Assembly: GCF_965644225.1 (NCBI RefSeq)
Contig: NZ_CBFFRJ010000010.1
Coordinates: forward strand, 1-63,345
Length of the DNA: 63,345 bases
Direction: 5' to 3'
Origin: CBFFRJ01 sp965644225
GTDB lineage: Bacteria; Pseudomonadota; Gammaproteobacteria; Enterobacterales; Enterobacteriaceae
Shown here one piece after another: positions 26,264 to 34,421 of the stretch. The notes under the pieces are model-generated. The model was not told the origin of the DNA. It searched no databases and worked only from the letters and a program-made list of their open reading frames with translations. Each line of letters starts with the position of its first letter. Position 1 is the stretch's first letter. A program made the position numbers and the translations under genes.

Positions 26264-26290
26264 CTCCCTCTCCCCGTGGGAGAGGGTTGG
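26264..26290. repeat. REP-like palindrome, copy 1
   Basis: CCCTCTCCC (26266-26274), loop CGT, GGGAGAGGG (26278-26286) followed by TTGG form a 9-bp perfect hairpin. A near-identical unit occurs at 33534-33554. This CCCTCTCCC/GGGAGAGGG unit recurs between genes in Enterobacter-type genomes, from memory. Here it may also end trmJ transcripts, though no T-tract follows. Confidence 0.6.
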
Positions 26291-26337
26291 GCCGAGAGCA
26301 GTAAGCCGCATCTAACTCAAAACACACAAAATGCCAA

Positions 26338-26387
26338 ATACCTGACTAAAACAGTCAAGTAAATAGTTGACCAATTTAGTCGGGAAT
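26338..26387 (+). promoter_or_regulatory. Two type-1 IscR sites of the isc operon
   Basis: Adjacent 25-bp sites lie at 26338-26362 (core CCTGACTAAAACAGTCAAGT) and 26363-26387 (core GTTGACCAATTTAGTCGGG). Both fit the type-1 IscR consensus built on YYGACTRWWWYAGTCRR. They match the two sites of the E. coli iscR promoter in place and sequence. Holo-IscR ([2Fe-2S]) would repress the operon here. The exact -35/-10 pair was not assigned. Confidence 0.92.
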
Positions 26388-26472
26388 GTCAGACTTGCCT
26401 CCGCTATGCGACGTTATTTTGAATTTTAATAAAAAACCCCGGGCAGGGGCGAGTCTGAGGCTAAGTTAAGAC

Positions 26473-26964
26473 ATGAGACTGACATCTAAAGGGCGTTATG
26501 CCGTTACCGCAATGCTGGACGTTGCGCTCAACTCTGATACGGGTCCGGTACCCCTGGCTGATATTTCCGAGCGTCAGGGTATTTCCCTGTCTTATCTGGA
26601 ACAGCTTTTCTCCCGCTTACGTAAAAATGGCCTCGTTGCCAGCGTACGTGGTCCGGGTGGCGGTTATCTGTTAGGTAAAGATGCAAGCAGCATCGCAGTT
26701 GGCGAAGTGATCAGTGCCGTTGACGAGTCCGTTGATGCCACTCGTTGCCAGGGTAAAACAGGCTGTCAGGGCGGCGATAAATGCCTGACCCATGCGCTGT
26801 GGCGTGATCTGAGCGATCGTCTGACCGGTTTCTTAAACAACATCACCCTGGGTGAACTGGTTAATAACCAGGAGATCCTTGATGTGTCCGATCGTCAGCA
26901 TTCGCACGAAACCCATCGCACGACCCGTGGTCAGGACGCTATCGACGTCAAACTGCGCGCATAA
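26473..26964 (+). CDS. iscR: Iron-sulfur cluster regulator IscR
   Basis: IscR is an Rrf2-family regulator that carries a [2Fe-2S] cluster and represses its own operon. The 163-residue protein has an N-terminal winged helix-turn-helix (about 1-60, ISLSYLEQLFSRLRKNGLVASVRGPGGGY) and the cluster ligands Cys92, Cys98, Cys104 and His107, all present. It is the first gene of iscRSUA-hscBA-fdx-iscX. An ERIC element separates it from iscS. Confidence 0.97.
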   Translation: MRLTSKGRYAVTAMLDVALNSDTGPVPLADISERQGISLSYLEQLFSRLRKNGLVASVRGPGGGYLLGKDASSIAVGEVISAVDESVDATRCQGKTGCQGGDKCLTHALWRDLSDRLTGFLNNITLGELVNNQEILDVSDRQHSHETHRTTRGQDAIDVKLRA

Positions 26965-27090
26965 TTTACCCGTCCTGTTTCGGGGCGCTGCTGCGTTGGC
27001 CGCGCTTGTTCAACCCAGCCACTTACCTGTGTAAGCTCCTGGGTAATCACAAGCTTGCCGCCTTGCCGCACCGCAAAACAGTCAGGTTAA
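26965..27090 (-). repeat. ERIC element between iscR and iscS
   Basis: This unit of about 125 bp begins one base after the iscR stop. On the plus strand it shows the reverse ERIC landmarks in order: TTACCCGTCCTG, GCTGCGTTGGCCGCGCTTG, CCACTTACCTGTGTAAGCTCC, GGGTAATCAC, CTTGCCGCCTTGCCG. The ends are inverted (CCTGTTT at the left, AAACAGTCAGG at the right). It is moderately diverged from the consensus. It lies inside the operon, so it is transcribed as a long hairpin. Confidence 0.85.
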
Positions 27091-27203
27091 ACATTATAAA
27101 AATTCAGAATCAGGCCGGGGTGAGCAATCACCCCGTATAACGACTGAACATCCAGTCGAGAGCCTGGTTCATTGCATTGAGTGATGTACGGAGTTTAAGA
27201 GCA

Positions 27204-28418
27204 ATGAAATTACCGATTTATCTCGATTACTCCGCAACGACGCCGGTGGATCCGCGTGTTGCTGAGAAAATGATGCAGTGTCTGACCCTGGACGGAAACT
27301 TTGGTAACCCGGCTTCCCGTTCACACCGTTTTGGCTGGCATGCTGAAGAGGCGGTTGATATCGCCCGTAATCAGATTGCTGAGCTGGTAGGCGCTGACCC
27401 GCGTGAGATTGTATTCACCTCCGGTGCTACCGAATCCGACAACCTGGCAATTAAAGGCGCTGCTAACTTTTACCAGAAAAAAGGTAAGCACGTTATTACC
27501 AGCAAAACCGAACACAAAGCCGTGCTGGACACCTGTCGCCAGCTTGAGCGTGAAGGTTTTGAGGTCACTTACCTGGCGCCTGCGAGCAACGGGATTATCG
27601 ACCTGAAAGAACTCGAAGCGGCGATGCGTGATGACACCATCCTCGTTTCTATTATGCACGTGAACAACGAAATCGGCGTGGTGCAGGACATCGCTACCAT
27701 CGGCGAAATGTGTCGTGCTCGCGGCATTATCTACCACGTTGATGCTACCCAGAGCGTGGGCAAACTGCCTATCGATCTGAGCCAGCTGAAAGTGGATCTG
27801 ATGTCCTTCTCCGGCCACAAAATTTATGGTCCTAAAGGAATTGGCGCACTCTACGTGCGTCGTAAACCCCGTATCCGTATCGAAGCGCAAATGCACGGCG
27901 GCGGTCATGAACGCGGTATGCGTTCCGGCACCCTGCCTGTTCACCAGATCGTTGGCATGGGCGAAGCTTACCGTATTGCCAAAGAAGAGATGGAAACCGA
28001 TATGGCGCGCCTGCGTGGCCTGCGTAACCGTCTGTGGGAAGGCGTAAAAGATATGGAAGAGGTGTACCTGAATGGTGACCTCGAGCAGGGCGCGCCGAAC
28101 ATCCTCAACGTCAGCTTTAACTACGTTGAAGGCGAGTCGCTGATCATGGCCTTAAAAGACCTGGCTGTATCCTCTGGTTCTGCCTGTACCTCCGCAAGCC
28201 TTGAGCCATCCTATGTGCTGCGCGCACTGGGTATGACTGATGAGCTGGCACACAGCTCCATTCGTTTCTCCTTAGGCCGTTTCACCACCGAAGAAGAGAT
28301 CGAATACACCATCAAGCTGGTGCGTAATTCCATTGGCCGTCTGCGTGACCTTTCTCCTCTGTGGGAAATGTTTAAGCAGGGCGTGGATTTGAACAGCATT
28401 GAATGGTCACATCATTAA
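27204..28418 (+). CDS. iscS: Cysteine desulfurase IscS
   Basis: IscS is the PLP enzyme that releases sulfur from cysteine for Fe-S clusters, thiolated tRNA and thiamine. The ATG at 27204 (MKLPIYLDYS) gives 404 residues, equal to E. coli. The PLP lysine is in SFSGHKIYGPKG (about 206) and the persulfide cysteine in SSGSACTSASLEPSY (about 328). An in-frame start 27 bases upstream would add nine residues and is not supported. The 239-base gap from iscR, mostly ERIC, is where RyhB acts in E. coli. Confidence 0.97.
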   Translation: MKLPIYLDYSATTPVDPRVAEKMMQCLTLDGNFGNPASRSHRFGWHAEEAVDIARNQIAELVGADPREIVFTSGATESDNLAIKGAANFYQKKGKHVITSKTEHKAVLDTCRQLEREGFEVTYLAPASNGIIDLKELEAAMRDDTILVSIMHVNNEIGVVQDIATIGEMCRARGIIYHVDATQSVGKLPIDLSQLKVDLMSFSGHKIYGPKGIGALYVRRKPRIRIEAQMHGGGHERGMRSGTLPVHQIVGMGEAYRIAKEEMETDMARLRGLRNRLWEGVKDMEEVYLNGDLEQGAPNILNVSFNYVEGESLIMALKDLAVSSGSACTSASLEPSYVLRALGMTDELAHSSIRFSLGRFTTEEEIEYTIKLVRNSIGRLRDLSPLWEMFKQGVDLNSIEWSHH

Positions 28419-28445
28419 TCGGCAGCGGAATCAGGAGAACAGAAC

Positions 28446-28832
28446 ATGGCTTACAGCGAAAAAGTAATCGATCATTATGAGAATCCGCGCAACGTGGGCT
28501 CTTTCGACAACAGCGACGAGAGCGTTGGCAGCGGCATGGTGGGTGCACCGGCTTGTGGCGACGTGATGAAGTTGCAGATAAAAGTCAACAATGAGGGTAT
28601 CATTGAAGACGCGCGCTTCAAGACCTACGGCTGCGGTTCTGCTATCGCTTCCAGCTCACTGGTAACCGAGTGGGTGAAGGGGAAATCCCTGGATGAAGCG
28701 CAGGCAATCAAGAACACCGATATCGCCGAAGAGCTGGAGTTACCGCCGGTAAAAATCCACTGCTCAATTCTGGCAGAAGATGCGATTAAAGCCGCCATTG
28801 CGGATTATAAAAGCAAACGTGAAGCGAAATAA
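28446..28832 (+). CDS. iscU: Iron-sulfur scaffold IscU
   Basis: IscU is the scaffold on which clusters are built with sulfur from IscS. The 128 residues keep the cluster cysteines 37, 63 and 106 and the HscA recognition motif LPPVK at 99-103. AGGAG precedes the ATG. Confidence 0.97.
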   Translation: MAYSEKVIDHYENPRNVGSFDNSDESVGSGMVGAPACGDVMKLQIKVNNEGIIEDARFKTYGCGSAIASSSLVTEWVKGKSLDEAQAIKNTDIAEELELPPVKIHCSILAEDAIKAAIADYKSKREAK

Positions 28833-28845
28833 TTGAGGGCATTGT

Positions 28846-29169
28846 ATGTCGATTACCCTGAGCGACAGTGCTGCGGCGCGAGTGAATAACTTTCTGGCCA
28901 ACCGTGGTAAAGGTTTTGGCCTGCGTCTGGGGGTCAGAACCTCTGGTTGTTCTGGCATGGCCTACGTACTGGAATTCGTCGACCAACCGGAATCAGAAGA
29001 TACCGTGTTTGAAGATAAAGGTGTGAAGGTCGTTGTCGATGGTAAAAGTCTGCAATTCCTCGATGGCACACAGCTGGACTTCGTGAAAGAAGGACTGAAC
29101 GAAGGGTTTAAGTTTACTAACCCGAACGTTAAAGATGAGTGCGGTTGCGGCGAAAGCTTCAACGTTTAA
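28846..29169 (+). CDS. iscA: A-type iron-sulfur carrier IscA
   Basis: IscA carries iron or clusters to targets. The 107-residue protein has the three conserved cysteines 35 (TSGCSGMAY), 99 and 101 (CGCGESF). It lies 13 bases after iscU; a small hairpin follows before hscB. Confidence 0.97.
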   Translation: MSITLSDSAAARVNNFLANRGKGFGLRLGVRTSGCSGMAYVLEFVDQPESEDTVFEDKGVKVVVDGKSLQFLDGTQLDFVKEGLNEGFKFTNPNVKDECGCGESFNV

Positions 29170-29187
29170 TCGCGTGTTACCGATAAG

Positions 29188-29213
29188 CCCCACCGCCGTG
29201 TGGGGTTTGTTTT
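29188..29213 (+). terminator. Intra-operon hairpin between iscA and hscB
   Basis: CCCCAC / GTGGGG with a 6-base loop is followed by TTTGTTTT. It looks like a weak intrinsic terminator and could set the ratio of iscRSUA to hscBA-fdx expression. Confidence 0.5.
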
Positions 29214-29235
29214 AGCAGGTTACCCCGAGATTGTT

Positions 29236-29751
29236 ATGAATTACTTCACCCTCTTTGGGTTATCCGCCCAATATCAAGTCGACATCCAGGCACTGACTAC
29301 CCGCTTTCAGGATCTCCAGCGCCAGTATCATCCTGATAAATTCGCCAGTGGCACATCAGCGGAGCAACTTGCGTCGGTGCAACAATCCGCCACCATCAAT
29401 CAGGCCTGGCAAACGCTGCGTAACCCGCTGGCGCGTGCTGAATATCTGCTTTCTTTGCACGGATTTGACCTGACTTCTGAGCAGCACACGGTGCGTGATA
29501 CCGCGTTTCTGATGGAGCAACTGGAACTTCGTGAAGAGCTGGACGAAATAGGCAGCGCACAGGATACCGAACGCCTGGATGCCTTTGCTCAGCGCGTCAA
29601 AAAGATATACGACGCCCGCCATCAGTTGATGGTTGAACAATTCAGTCATGAAAGCTGGGATCTGGCGGCGGATACCGTGCGTAAACTGCGTTTTCTGGAT
29701 AAACTGCGCAGCTCAACAGAACAACTCGAAGAAAAACTGCTCGGTTTTTAA
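29236..29751 (+). CDS. hscB: Co-chaperone HscB
   Basis: HscB is a J-domain protein that brings IscU to HscA. The ATG at 29236 (MNYFTLFGL) gives 171 residues, equal to E. coli. The J-domain (about 1-75) has the HPD loop in QYHPDKF. The C-terminal helical domain binds IscU. An upstream in-frame start would overlap the iscA-hscB hairpin and is not supported. Confidence 0.96.
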   Translation: MNYFTLFGLSAQYQVDIQALTTRFQDLQRQYHPDKFASGTSAEQLASVQQSATINQAWQTLRNPLARAEYLLSLHGFDLTSEQHTVRDTAFLMEQLELREELDEIGSAQDTERLDAFAQRVKKIYDARHQLMVEQFSHESWDLAADTVRKLRFLDKLRSSTEQLEEKLLGF

Positions 29752-29766
29752 TTTTGGAAGCACATC

Positions 29767-31617
29767 ATGGCCTTATTACAAATCAGTGAGCCTGGTCTGA
29801 GTGCCGCGCCGCATCAGCGTCGTCTGGCGGCAGGCATCGATTTAGGCACCACAAATTCTCTGGTGGCGACGGTTCGCAGTGGTCAGGCGGAGACCCTGGC
29901 CGACAGCGCAGGTCGTCATTTATTACCCTCCGTCGTGCATTATCACGCCGAGGGCCATCAGGTTGGTTTCGAGGCGCGAGCCAATGCCGCGCAGGATCCG
30001 GTTAACACCATCAGCTCGGTAAAACGCATGATGGGGCGGGCGCTTTCTGATATCCAGGCGCGCTATCCGCATCTGCCGTATCAGCTACAGGCCAGCGAAA
30101 ATGGTCTGCCGATGATCGCCACCAACGCCGGTCTGGTAAATCCGATCCGCGTCTCTGCGGATATTCTGAAATCTCTCGCTAAGCGGGCCCAGGATTCGCT
30201 CTCCGGTGAGCTGGATGGCGTGGTGATCACCGTCCCGGCTTACTTTGATGACGCCCAGCGTCAGGGCACCAAAGACGCAGCACGTCTGGCTGGCCTGCAT
30301 GTCCTGCGTTTGCTGAACGAACCCACCGCCGCGGCGATAGCCTACGGTCTGGATTCCGGCAAAGAGGGCGTGATCGCCGTTTACGATCTTGGCGGCGGCA
30401 CCTTTGATATATCTATCCTGCGCTTAAGCCGCGGGGTCTTTGAAGTGCTGGCGACCGGCGGGGATTCGGCCCTCGGCGGCGATGATTTTGACCATCTGCT
30501 GGCTGATTTTATTCGTGAGCAGGCGAAGCTTCCCGCGCATGGCGACAACCGCTTGCAGCGTGAGTTGCTCGACGCTGCAATCGCCGCAAAAATAGCGCTC
30601 AGCGATGCGCCTTCCGTCACCGTTGAGGTGGCAGGCTGGCAGGGTACCGTGACCCGTGAGCAGTTCGAAGAACTGATCGCGACGCTGGTGAAACGCACTT
30701 TACTGTCGTGTCGCCGGGCGCTGAAAGATGCGGGCGTTGAAGCCGAAGACGTGCTGGAAGTGGTGATGGTGGGGGGCTCCACCCGCGTGCCGCTGGTACG
30801 TGAACGGGTCGGTGAATTCTTTGCCCGCCAGCCGCTGACCTCCATCGATCCGGACAAAGTCGTGGCGATTGGCGCGGCGATCCAGGCAGATATTCTGGTG
30901 GGCAACAAGCCTGACAGCGATATGCTGCTGCTGGACGTTATCCCGCTGTCGCTGGGGCTGGAAACCATGGGCGGTCTCGTGGAGAAAGTGATCCCGCGTA
31001 ATACCACTATCCCGGTGGCGCGTGCGCAGGAGTTCACCACCTTTAAAGACGGCCAGACGGCGATGTCTATCCATGTGATGCAGGGTGAACGCGAGCTGGT
31101 GCAGGACTGCCGTTCGCTGGCGCGTTTTGCCCTGCGTGGTATTCCGGCGATGCCGGCGGGCGGGGCGCATATTCGTGTGACCTTCCAGGTGGATGCCGAC
31201 GGCCTGCTCAGCGTTACCGCGATGGAGAAATCCACCGGCGTGGAAGCCGCCATTCAGGTGAAACCGTCGTATGGCCTGACCGACAACGAAATCGCCACCA
31301 TGATTAAAGATTCCATGAGCTTTGCTGAGCAGGACGTGAAAGCACGTATGCTCGCTGAACAGCAAGTGGAAGCCGCCCGCGTACTGGAGAGTTTAACCGG
31401 TGCGCTGGCAACAGATGCCGCGCTGTTAAGCGCCGCAGAGCGTGCGGTCATTGACGACGCCATCGCGCAACTGGTTGCCGTTGCCGAAGGCAGTGATACC
31501 GACGCCATTGAACACGCCATTAAAAATGTAGACAAACAAACCCAGGAATTTGCCGCGCGCCGTATGGATCAATCCGTGCGTACCGCGTTAAAAGGCCATT
31601 CCGTCGACGAGGTTTAA
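29767..31617 (+). CDS. hscA: Hsp70-class chaperone HscA
   Basis: HscA uses ATP to release clusters from IscU. The 616-residue protein has the Hsp70 signatures GIDLGTTNSLV, VYDLGGGTFDIS and VVMVGGSTRVPLVRE in the nucleotide-binding domain and a C-terminal substrate domain that grips the IscU LPPVK motif. The length equals E. coli. It lies 15 bases after hscB, and fdx starts 1 base after its stop. Confidence 0.97.
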   Translation: MALLQISEPGLSAAPHQRRLAAGIDLGTTNSLVATVRSGQAETLADSAGRHLLPSVVHYHAEGHQVGFEARANAAQDPVNTISSVKRMMGRALSDIQARYPHLPYQLQASENGLPMIATNAGLVNPIRVSADILKSLAKRAQDSLSGELDGVVITVPAYFDDAQRQGTKDAARLAGLHVLRLLNEPTAAAIAYGLDSGKEGVIAVYDLGGGTFDISILRLSRGVFEVLATGGDSALGGDDFDHLLADFIREQAKLPAHGDNRLQRELLDAAIAAKIALSDAPSVTVEVAGWQGTVTREQFEELIATLVKRTLLSCRRALKDAGVEAEDVLEVVMVGGSTRVPLVRERVGEFFARQPLTSIDPDKVVAIGAAIQADILVGNKPDSDMLLLDVIPLSLGLETMGGLVEKVIPRNTTIPVARAQEFTTFKDGQTAMSIHVMQGERELVQDCRSLARFALRGIPAMPAGGAHIRVTFQVDADGLLSVTAMEKSTGVEAAIQVKPSYGLTDNEIATMIKDSMSFAEQDVKARMLAEQQVEAARVLESLTGALATDAALLSAAERAVIDDAIAQLVAVAEGSDTDAIEHAIKNVDKQTQEFAARRMDQSVRTALKGHSVDEV

Positions 31618-31618
31618 T

Positions 31619-31954
31619 ATGCCAAAGATCGTTTTTCTGCCTCATCAGGACTTATGTCCCGATGGCGTAGTTATGGAAGCAAAGACCGGCGAAACCATTC
31701 TTGATGTGGCCCTGCGTGGCGGCATTGAGCTTGAGCATGCCTGTGAGAAGTCCTGCGCCTGTACCACCTGTCACTGCGTTGTGCGTGAAGGATTCGATTC
31801 CCTGCCTGAGAGCAGCGAAGATGAAGACGACATGCTGGATAAAGCCTGGGGACTGGAGCCGGAAAGCCGTCTGAGTTGTCAGGCACGCGTGACCGATGAA
31901 GACCTGGTGGTGGAAATTCCACGCTACACCATCAACCATGCGCGGGAGCACTAA
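31619..31954 (+). CDS. fdx: [2Fe-2S] ferredoxin Fdx
   Basis: Fdx supplies electrons for cluster assembly. The 111-residue protein carries the cluster cysteines 42, 48, 51 and 87 (HACEKSCACTTCHC and LSCQAR). It is close-packed in the operon after hscA. Confidence 0.97.
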   Translation: MPKIVFLPHQDLCPDGVVMEAKTGETILDVALRGGIELEHACEKSCACTTCHCVVREGFDSLPESSEDEDDMLDKAWGLEPESRLSCQARVTDEDLVVEIPRYTINHAREH

Positions 31955-31955
31955 G

Positions 31956-32156
31956 ATGTCACTGAAATGGACCGACAGCCGCGAAATCGGCGAAGCCTTG
32001 TATGATACTTTCCCGGACATCGATCCGAAGACGGTACGCTTCACCGACATGCACCAGTGGATTTGCAATCTGGAAGAGTTCGATGATGAGCCAAACGCAT
32101 CGAACGAAAAAATTCTCGAGGCAATTCTGCTAGTCTGGTTAGACGAAGCATCTTGA
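31956..32156 (+). CDS. iscX: Iron-sulfur assembly adaptor IscX
   Basis: IscX is a 66-residue acidic protein that binds IscS and iron and modulates assembly. The ATG at 31956 (MSLKWTDSREIGEALYD) follows the fdx stop by one base. The conserved FTDMHQWIC and the acidic patch EEFDDEP are present. It is the last gene of the isc operon. Confidence 0.96.
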   Translation: MSLKWTDSREIGEALYDTFPDIDPKTVRFTDMHQWICNLEEFDDEPNASNEKILEAILLVWLDEAS

Positions 32157-32161
32157 TATCG

Positions 32162-32188
32162 ACGGGCTGCCTTCTGGCGGCCCGTTTT
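32162..32188 (+). terminator. Intrinsic terminator after iscX
   Basis: 10-bp stem (32162-32171 with 32176-32185, one G-T pair), TTCT loop, then TTTT. It separates the isc operon from pepB, though read-through is possible. Confidence 0.8.
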
Positions 32189-32216
32189 CATATCCCATGC
32201 GCTAAAGGACAAAACA

Positions 32217-33506
32217 ATGACAACAGAAGCGATGAAAATTACCTTAACGACCCAGGGCGCGGACGCGCGCTGGGGCGAGAAAGCGACTTACAGTATCAAC
32301 AACGACGGCATCACCCTGCACCTGAATGGCAAAGACGATACCGGCCTGATTCAGCGTGCAGCCCGCAAAATCGACGGCATGGGCATCAAGCATGTCGCCC
32401 TCTGCGGCGAAGGCTGGGATGCGGATCGCAGTTGGGCGTTCTGGGCGGGTTACAAAGGGCCAAAAGGCAGCCGGAAAATTGAGTGGGCGGTACTGGATGA
32501 CGCCGGACAAAAAGAACTCGACAACCGTCTGAAAACCATCGACTGGGTACGCGACATCATCAATGCGCCTGCGGAAGATCTCGGGCCGGAGCAACTGGCG
32601 CAGCGTGCGGTGGATCTGCTCAGTGAGGTCGGCGGCGATGCGGTCTCCTACCGTATCGTGAAGGGTGAAGATCTGCGCGAGCAGAACTACGCTGGTATTC
32701 ATACCGTTGGGCGCGGCTCCGAACGTCCGCCGGTTTTACTCTCTCTGGATTTCAACCCGACCGGCGACAAAGACGCGCCGATTTACGCCTGTCTGGTAGG
32801 CAAAGGTATCACCTTCGATTCCGGTGGTTACAGCATCAAGCAAACCGCGTTTATGGACTCCATGAAGTCCGATATGGGCGGCGCGGCACTGGTGACCGGT
32901 GCGCTGGCGTTTGCCATTACCCGCGGCCTGAAAAAACGCGTGAAGCTGTATCTGTGCTGTGCAGATAACATGGTCAGCGGTAATGCCTTTAAGCTCGGCG
33001 ATATTATTCGCTACCGCAATGGCAAAACGGTTGAGGTGATGAATACCGATGCCGAAGGGCGTCTGGTGCTGGCGGATGGGCTGATTAACGCCAGTGCGCA
33101 GAAACCAGAGCTTATCATCGATGCTGCCACCCTGACCGGTGCAGCTAAAACCGCGTTGGGTAACGATTATCACGCACTCTTTAGCTTCGATGACAAACTG
33201 GCAAACCGCCTGCTGAAAAGTGCTGCGGCAGAGAACGAACCCTTCTGGCGTCTGCCGTTGGCAGAGTTCCATCGCCACCAGCTGCCGTCAAACTTTGCTG
33301 AACTGAACAATACCGCCAGTGCGGCTTTCCCGGCAGGGGCGAGCACCGCGGCGGGTTTCCTCTCTCACTTTGTTGAGAATTATCAGCAGGGCTGGCTGCA
33401 TATCGACTGTTCTGCAACCTACCGCAAAGCGGGTGTGGAGCAATGGGCAGCGGGCGCAACAGGGCTTGGCGTGCGCGCCCTGGCGAATCTGTTGACCAGT
33501 AAGTAA
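32217..33506 (+). CDS. pepB: Aminopeptidase B (PepB)
   Basis: PepB is a cytoplasmic M17-family metallo-aminopeptidase that hydrolyses peptides such as Cys-Gly. The 429-residue protein has the family signature NTDAEGRLVLADGL and the metal-site segments GKGITFDSGGYSIK and MKSDMGGAA. It lies 60 bases after iscX, with a terminator between. Confidence 0.96.
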   Translation: MTTEAMKITLTTQGADARWGEKATYSINNDGITLHLNGKDDTGLIQRAARKIDGMGIKHVALCGEGWDADRSWAFWAGYKGPKGSRKIEWAVLDDAGQKELDNRLKTIDWVRDIINAPAEDLGPEQLAQRAVDLLSEVGGDAVSYRIVKGEDLREQNYAGIHTVGRGSERPPVLLSLDFNPTGDKDAPIYACLVGKGITFDSGGYSIKQTAFMDSMKSDMGGAALVTGALAFAITRGLKKRVKLYLCCADNMVSGNAFKLGDIIRYRNGKTVEVMNTDAEGRLVLADGLINASAQKPELIIDAATLTGAAKTALGNDYHALFSFDDKLANRLLKSAAAENEPFWRLPLAEFHRHQLPSNFAELNNTASAAFPAGASTAAGFLSHFVENYQQGWLHIDCSATYRKAGVEQWAAGATGLGVRALANLLTSK

Positions 33507-33512
33507 TTATTC

Positions 33513-33566
33513 CCCTCACCTGACTGATTTTCCCCCTCTCCCTGTGGGAGAGGGCTGGGGTGAGGG
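33513..33566. repeat. REP-like palindrome, copy 2 (nested)
   Basis: The inner hairpin CCCTCTCCC / GGGAGAGGG (33534-33542 and 33546-33554, loop TGT) is nested in an outer pair CCCTCACC (33513-33520) with GGTGAGGG (33559-33566). It lies between pepB and sseB and ends 31 bases before the sseB start. The inner unit repeats that at 26266-26286. Confidence 0.7.
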
Positions 33567-33597
33567 TATCAAACAGCTCAAGACGAACATTAACGCT

Positions 33598-34398
33598 ATG
33601 TCCCATTCAGATAACGATCACCATCACCACGCGCCGGAAAACCTGGAAACGGTGCTGGAAAAAGCGGCGACCGAGCCTGCGTACCGTCCGGCCTTTTTCC
33701 GCATGCTGCTGGAATCCACCGTCTGGGTACCGGGTACCGCAGCCGATGATAAATCGGTCGTTGAAGACAGTGCGCTGGATATTCAGCACTGGGAAAAAGA
33801 TGACGGCGAGTCGGTCATTCCTTTTTTCACCTCCCTGGAAGCGTTGCAACAGGCGGTGGATACTGAGCAGGCCTTTGTGGTTTTACCCGCGCGAACCCTG
33901 TTTGAAATGACCCTTGGGGAAACCCTTTTTCTCAACGCTAAACTGCCTACCGGCAAAGAGCTGACGCCACGCGAAATCAGCCATTTGGTCGGAAAAGAGG
34001 GCAGCCCGCTGAGCGAGCAGGAAGTGCTGGAAGGCGGTACATCGCTGCTGCTGTCTGAAGTCACTGAGCCGCCGGCACAGATGATCGATTCACTTACGAC
34101 CCTGTTCAAAACCTTTAAGAACGTTAAATGTGCTTATCTCTGCTCGATCAAAGAGAAAAACGATACCGAATCAAACCTGTTGATTGGTATTGAGGCCGAG
34201 GGGGATATCGACGAGATTATCCAGGCGGCGGGCAGCGTGGCGATGGATACTCTGCCGGGTGATGAGCCTGTCGATATTTGTCAGGTAGTGAAAGGGGAAA
34301 AAGGGGTCAGCCACTTTATGATTGACCATATAACCCCTTTCTATGAGCGTCGCTGGGGCAGTTTCCTGCGTGACCTGAAAACCAACCGTATTATCTGA
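33598..34398 (+). CDS. sseB: SseB family protein
   Basis: SseB was named in E. coli as a serine-sensitivity enhancer, next to sseA; its molecular role is unclear. The ATG at 33598 gives 266 residues. The body is strongly conserved (RTLFEMTLGETLFLNAKLPTGKE, PAQMIDSLTTLFKT, YERRWGSFLRDLKTNRII). The N-terminus differs: MSHSDNDHHHH, a short His run not in E. coli SseB. A longer open frame upstream would run through the REP-like palindrome and is not supported. No strong ribosome site precedes the ATG. It converges on the RpiR-family gene. Confidence 0.9.
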   Translation: MSHSDNDHHHHAPENLETVLEKAATEPAYRPAFFRMLLESTVWVPGTAADDKSVVEDSALDIQHWEKDDGESVIPFFTSLEALQQAVDTEQAFVVLPARTLFEMTLGETLFLNAKLPTGKELTPREISHLVGKEGSPLSEQEVLEGGTSLLLSEVTEPPAQMIDSLTTLFKTFKNVKCAYLCSIKEKNDTESNLLIGIEAEGDIDEIIQAAGSVAMDTLPGDEPVDICQVVKGEKGVSHFMIDHITPFYERRWGSFLRDLKTNRII

Positions 34399-34404
34399 AT
34401 ACGT

Positions 34405-34421
34405 GACGGGCTTAGCCCGTC
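34405..34421. terminator. Hairpin between convergent sseB and rpiR-like gene
   Basis: Perfect 7-bp stem GACGGGC / GCCCGTC. The 3-base loop TTA is the stop codon of the minus-strand gene. No T-run. Confidence 0.45.

Noticed and set aside
30381..31253. 290-codon open frame antisense to hscA
   Set aside because: Low-complexity Ser/Thr/Ala-rich translation typical of an antisense shadow.
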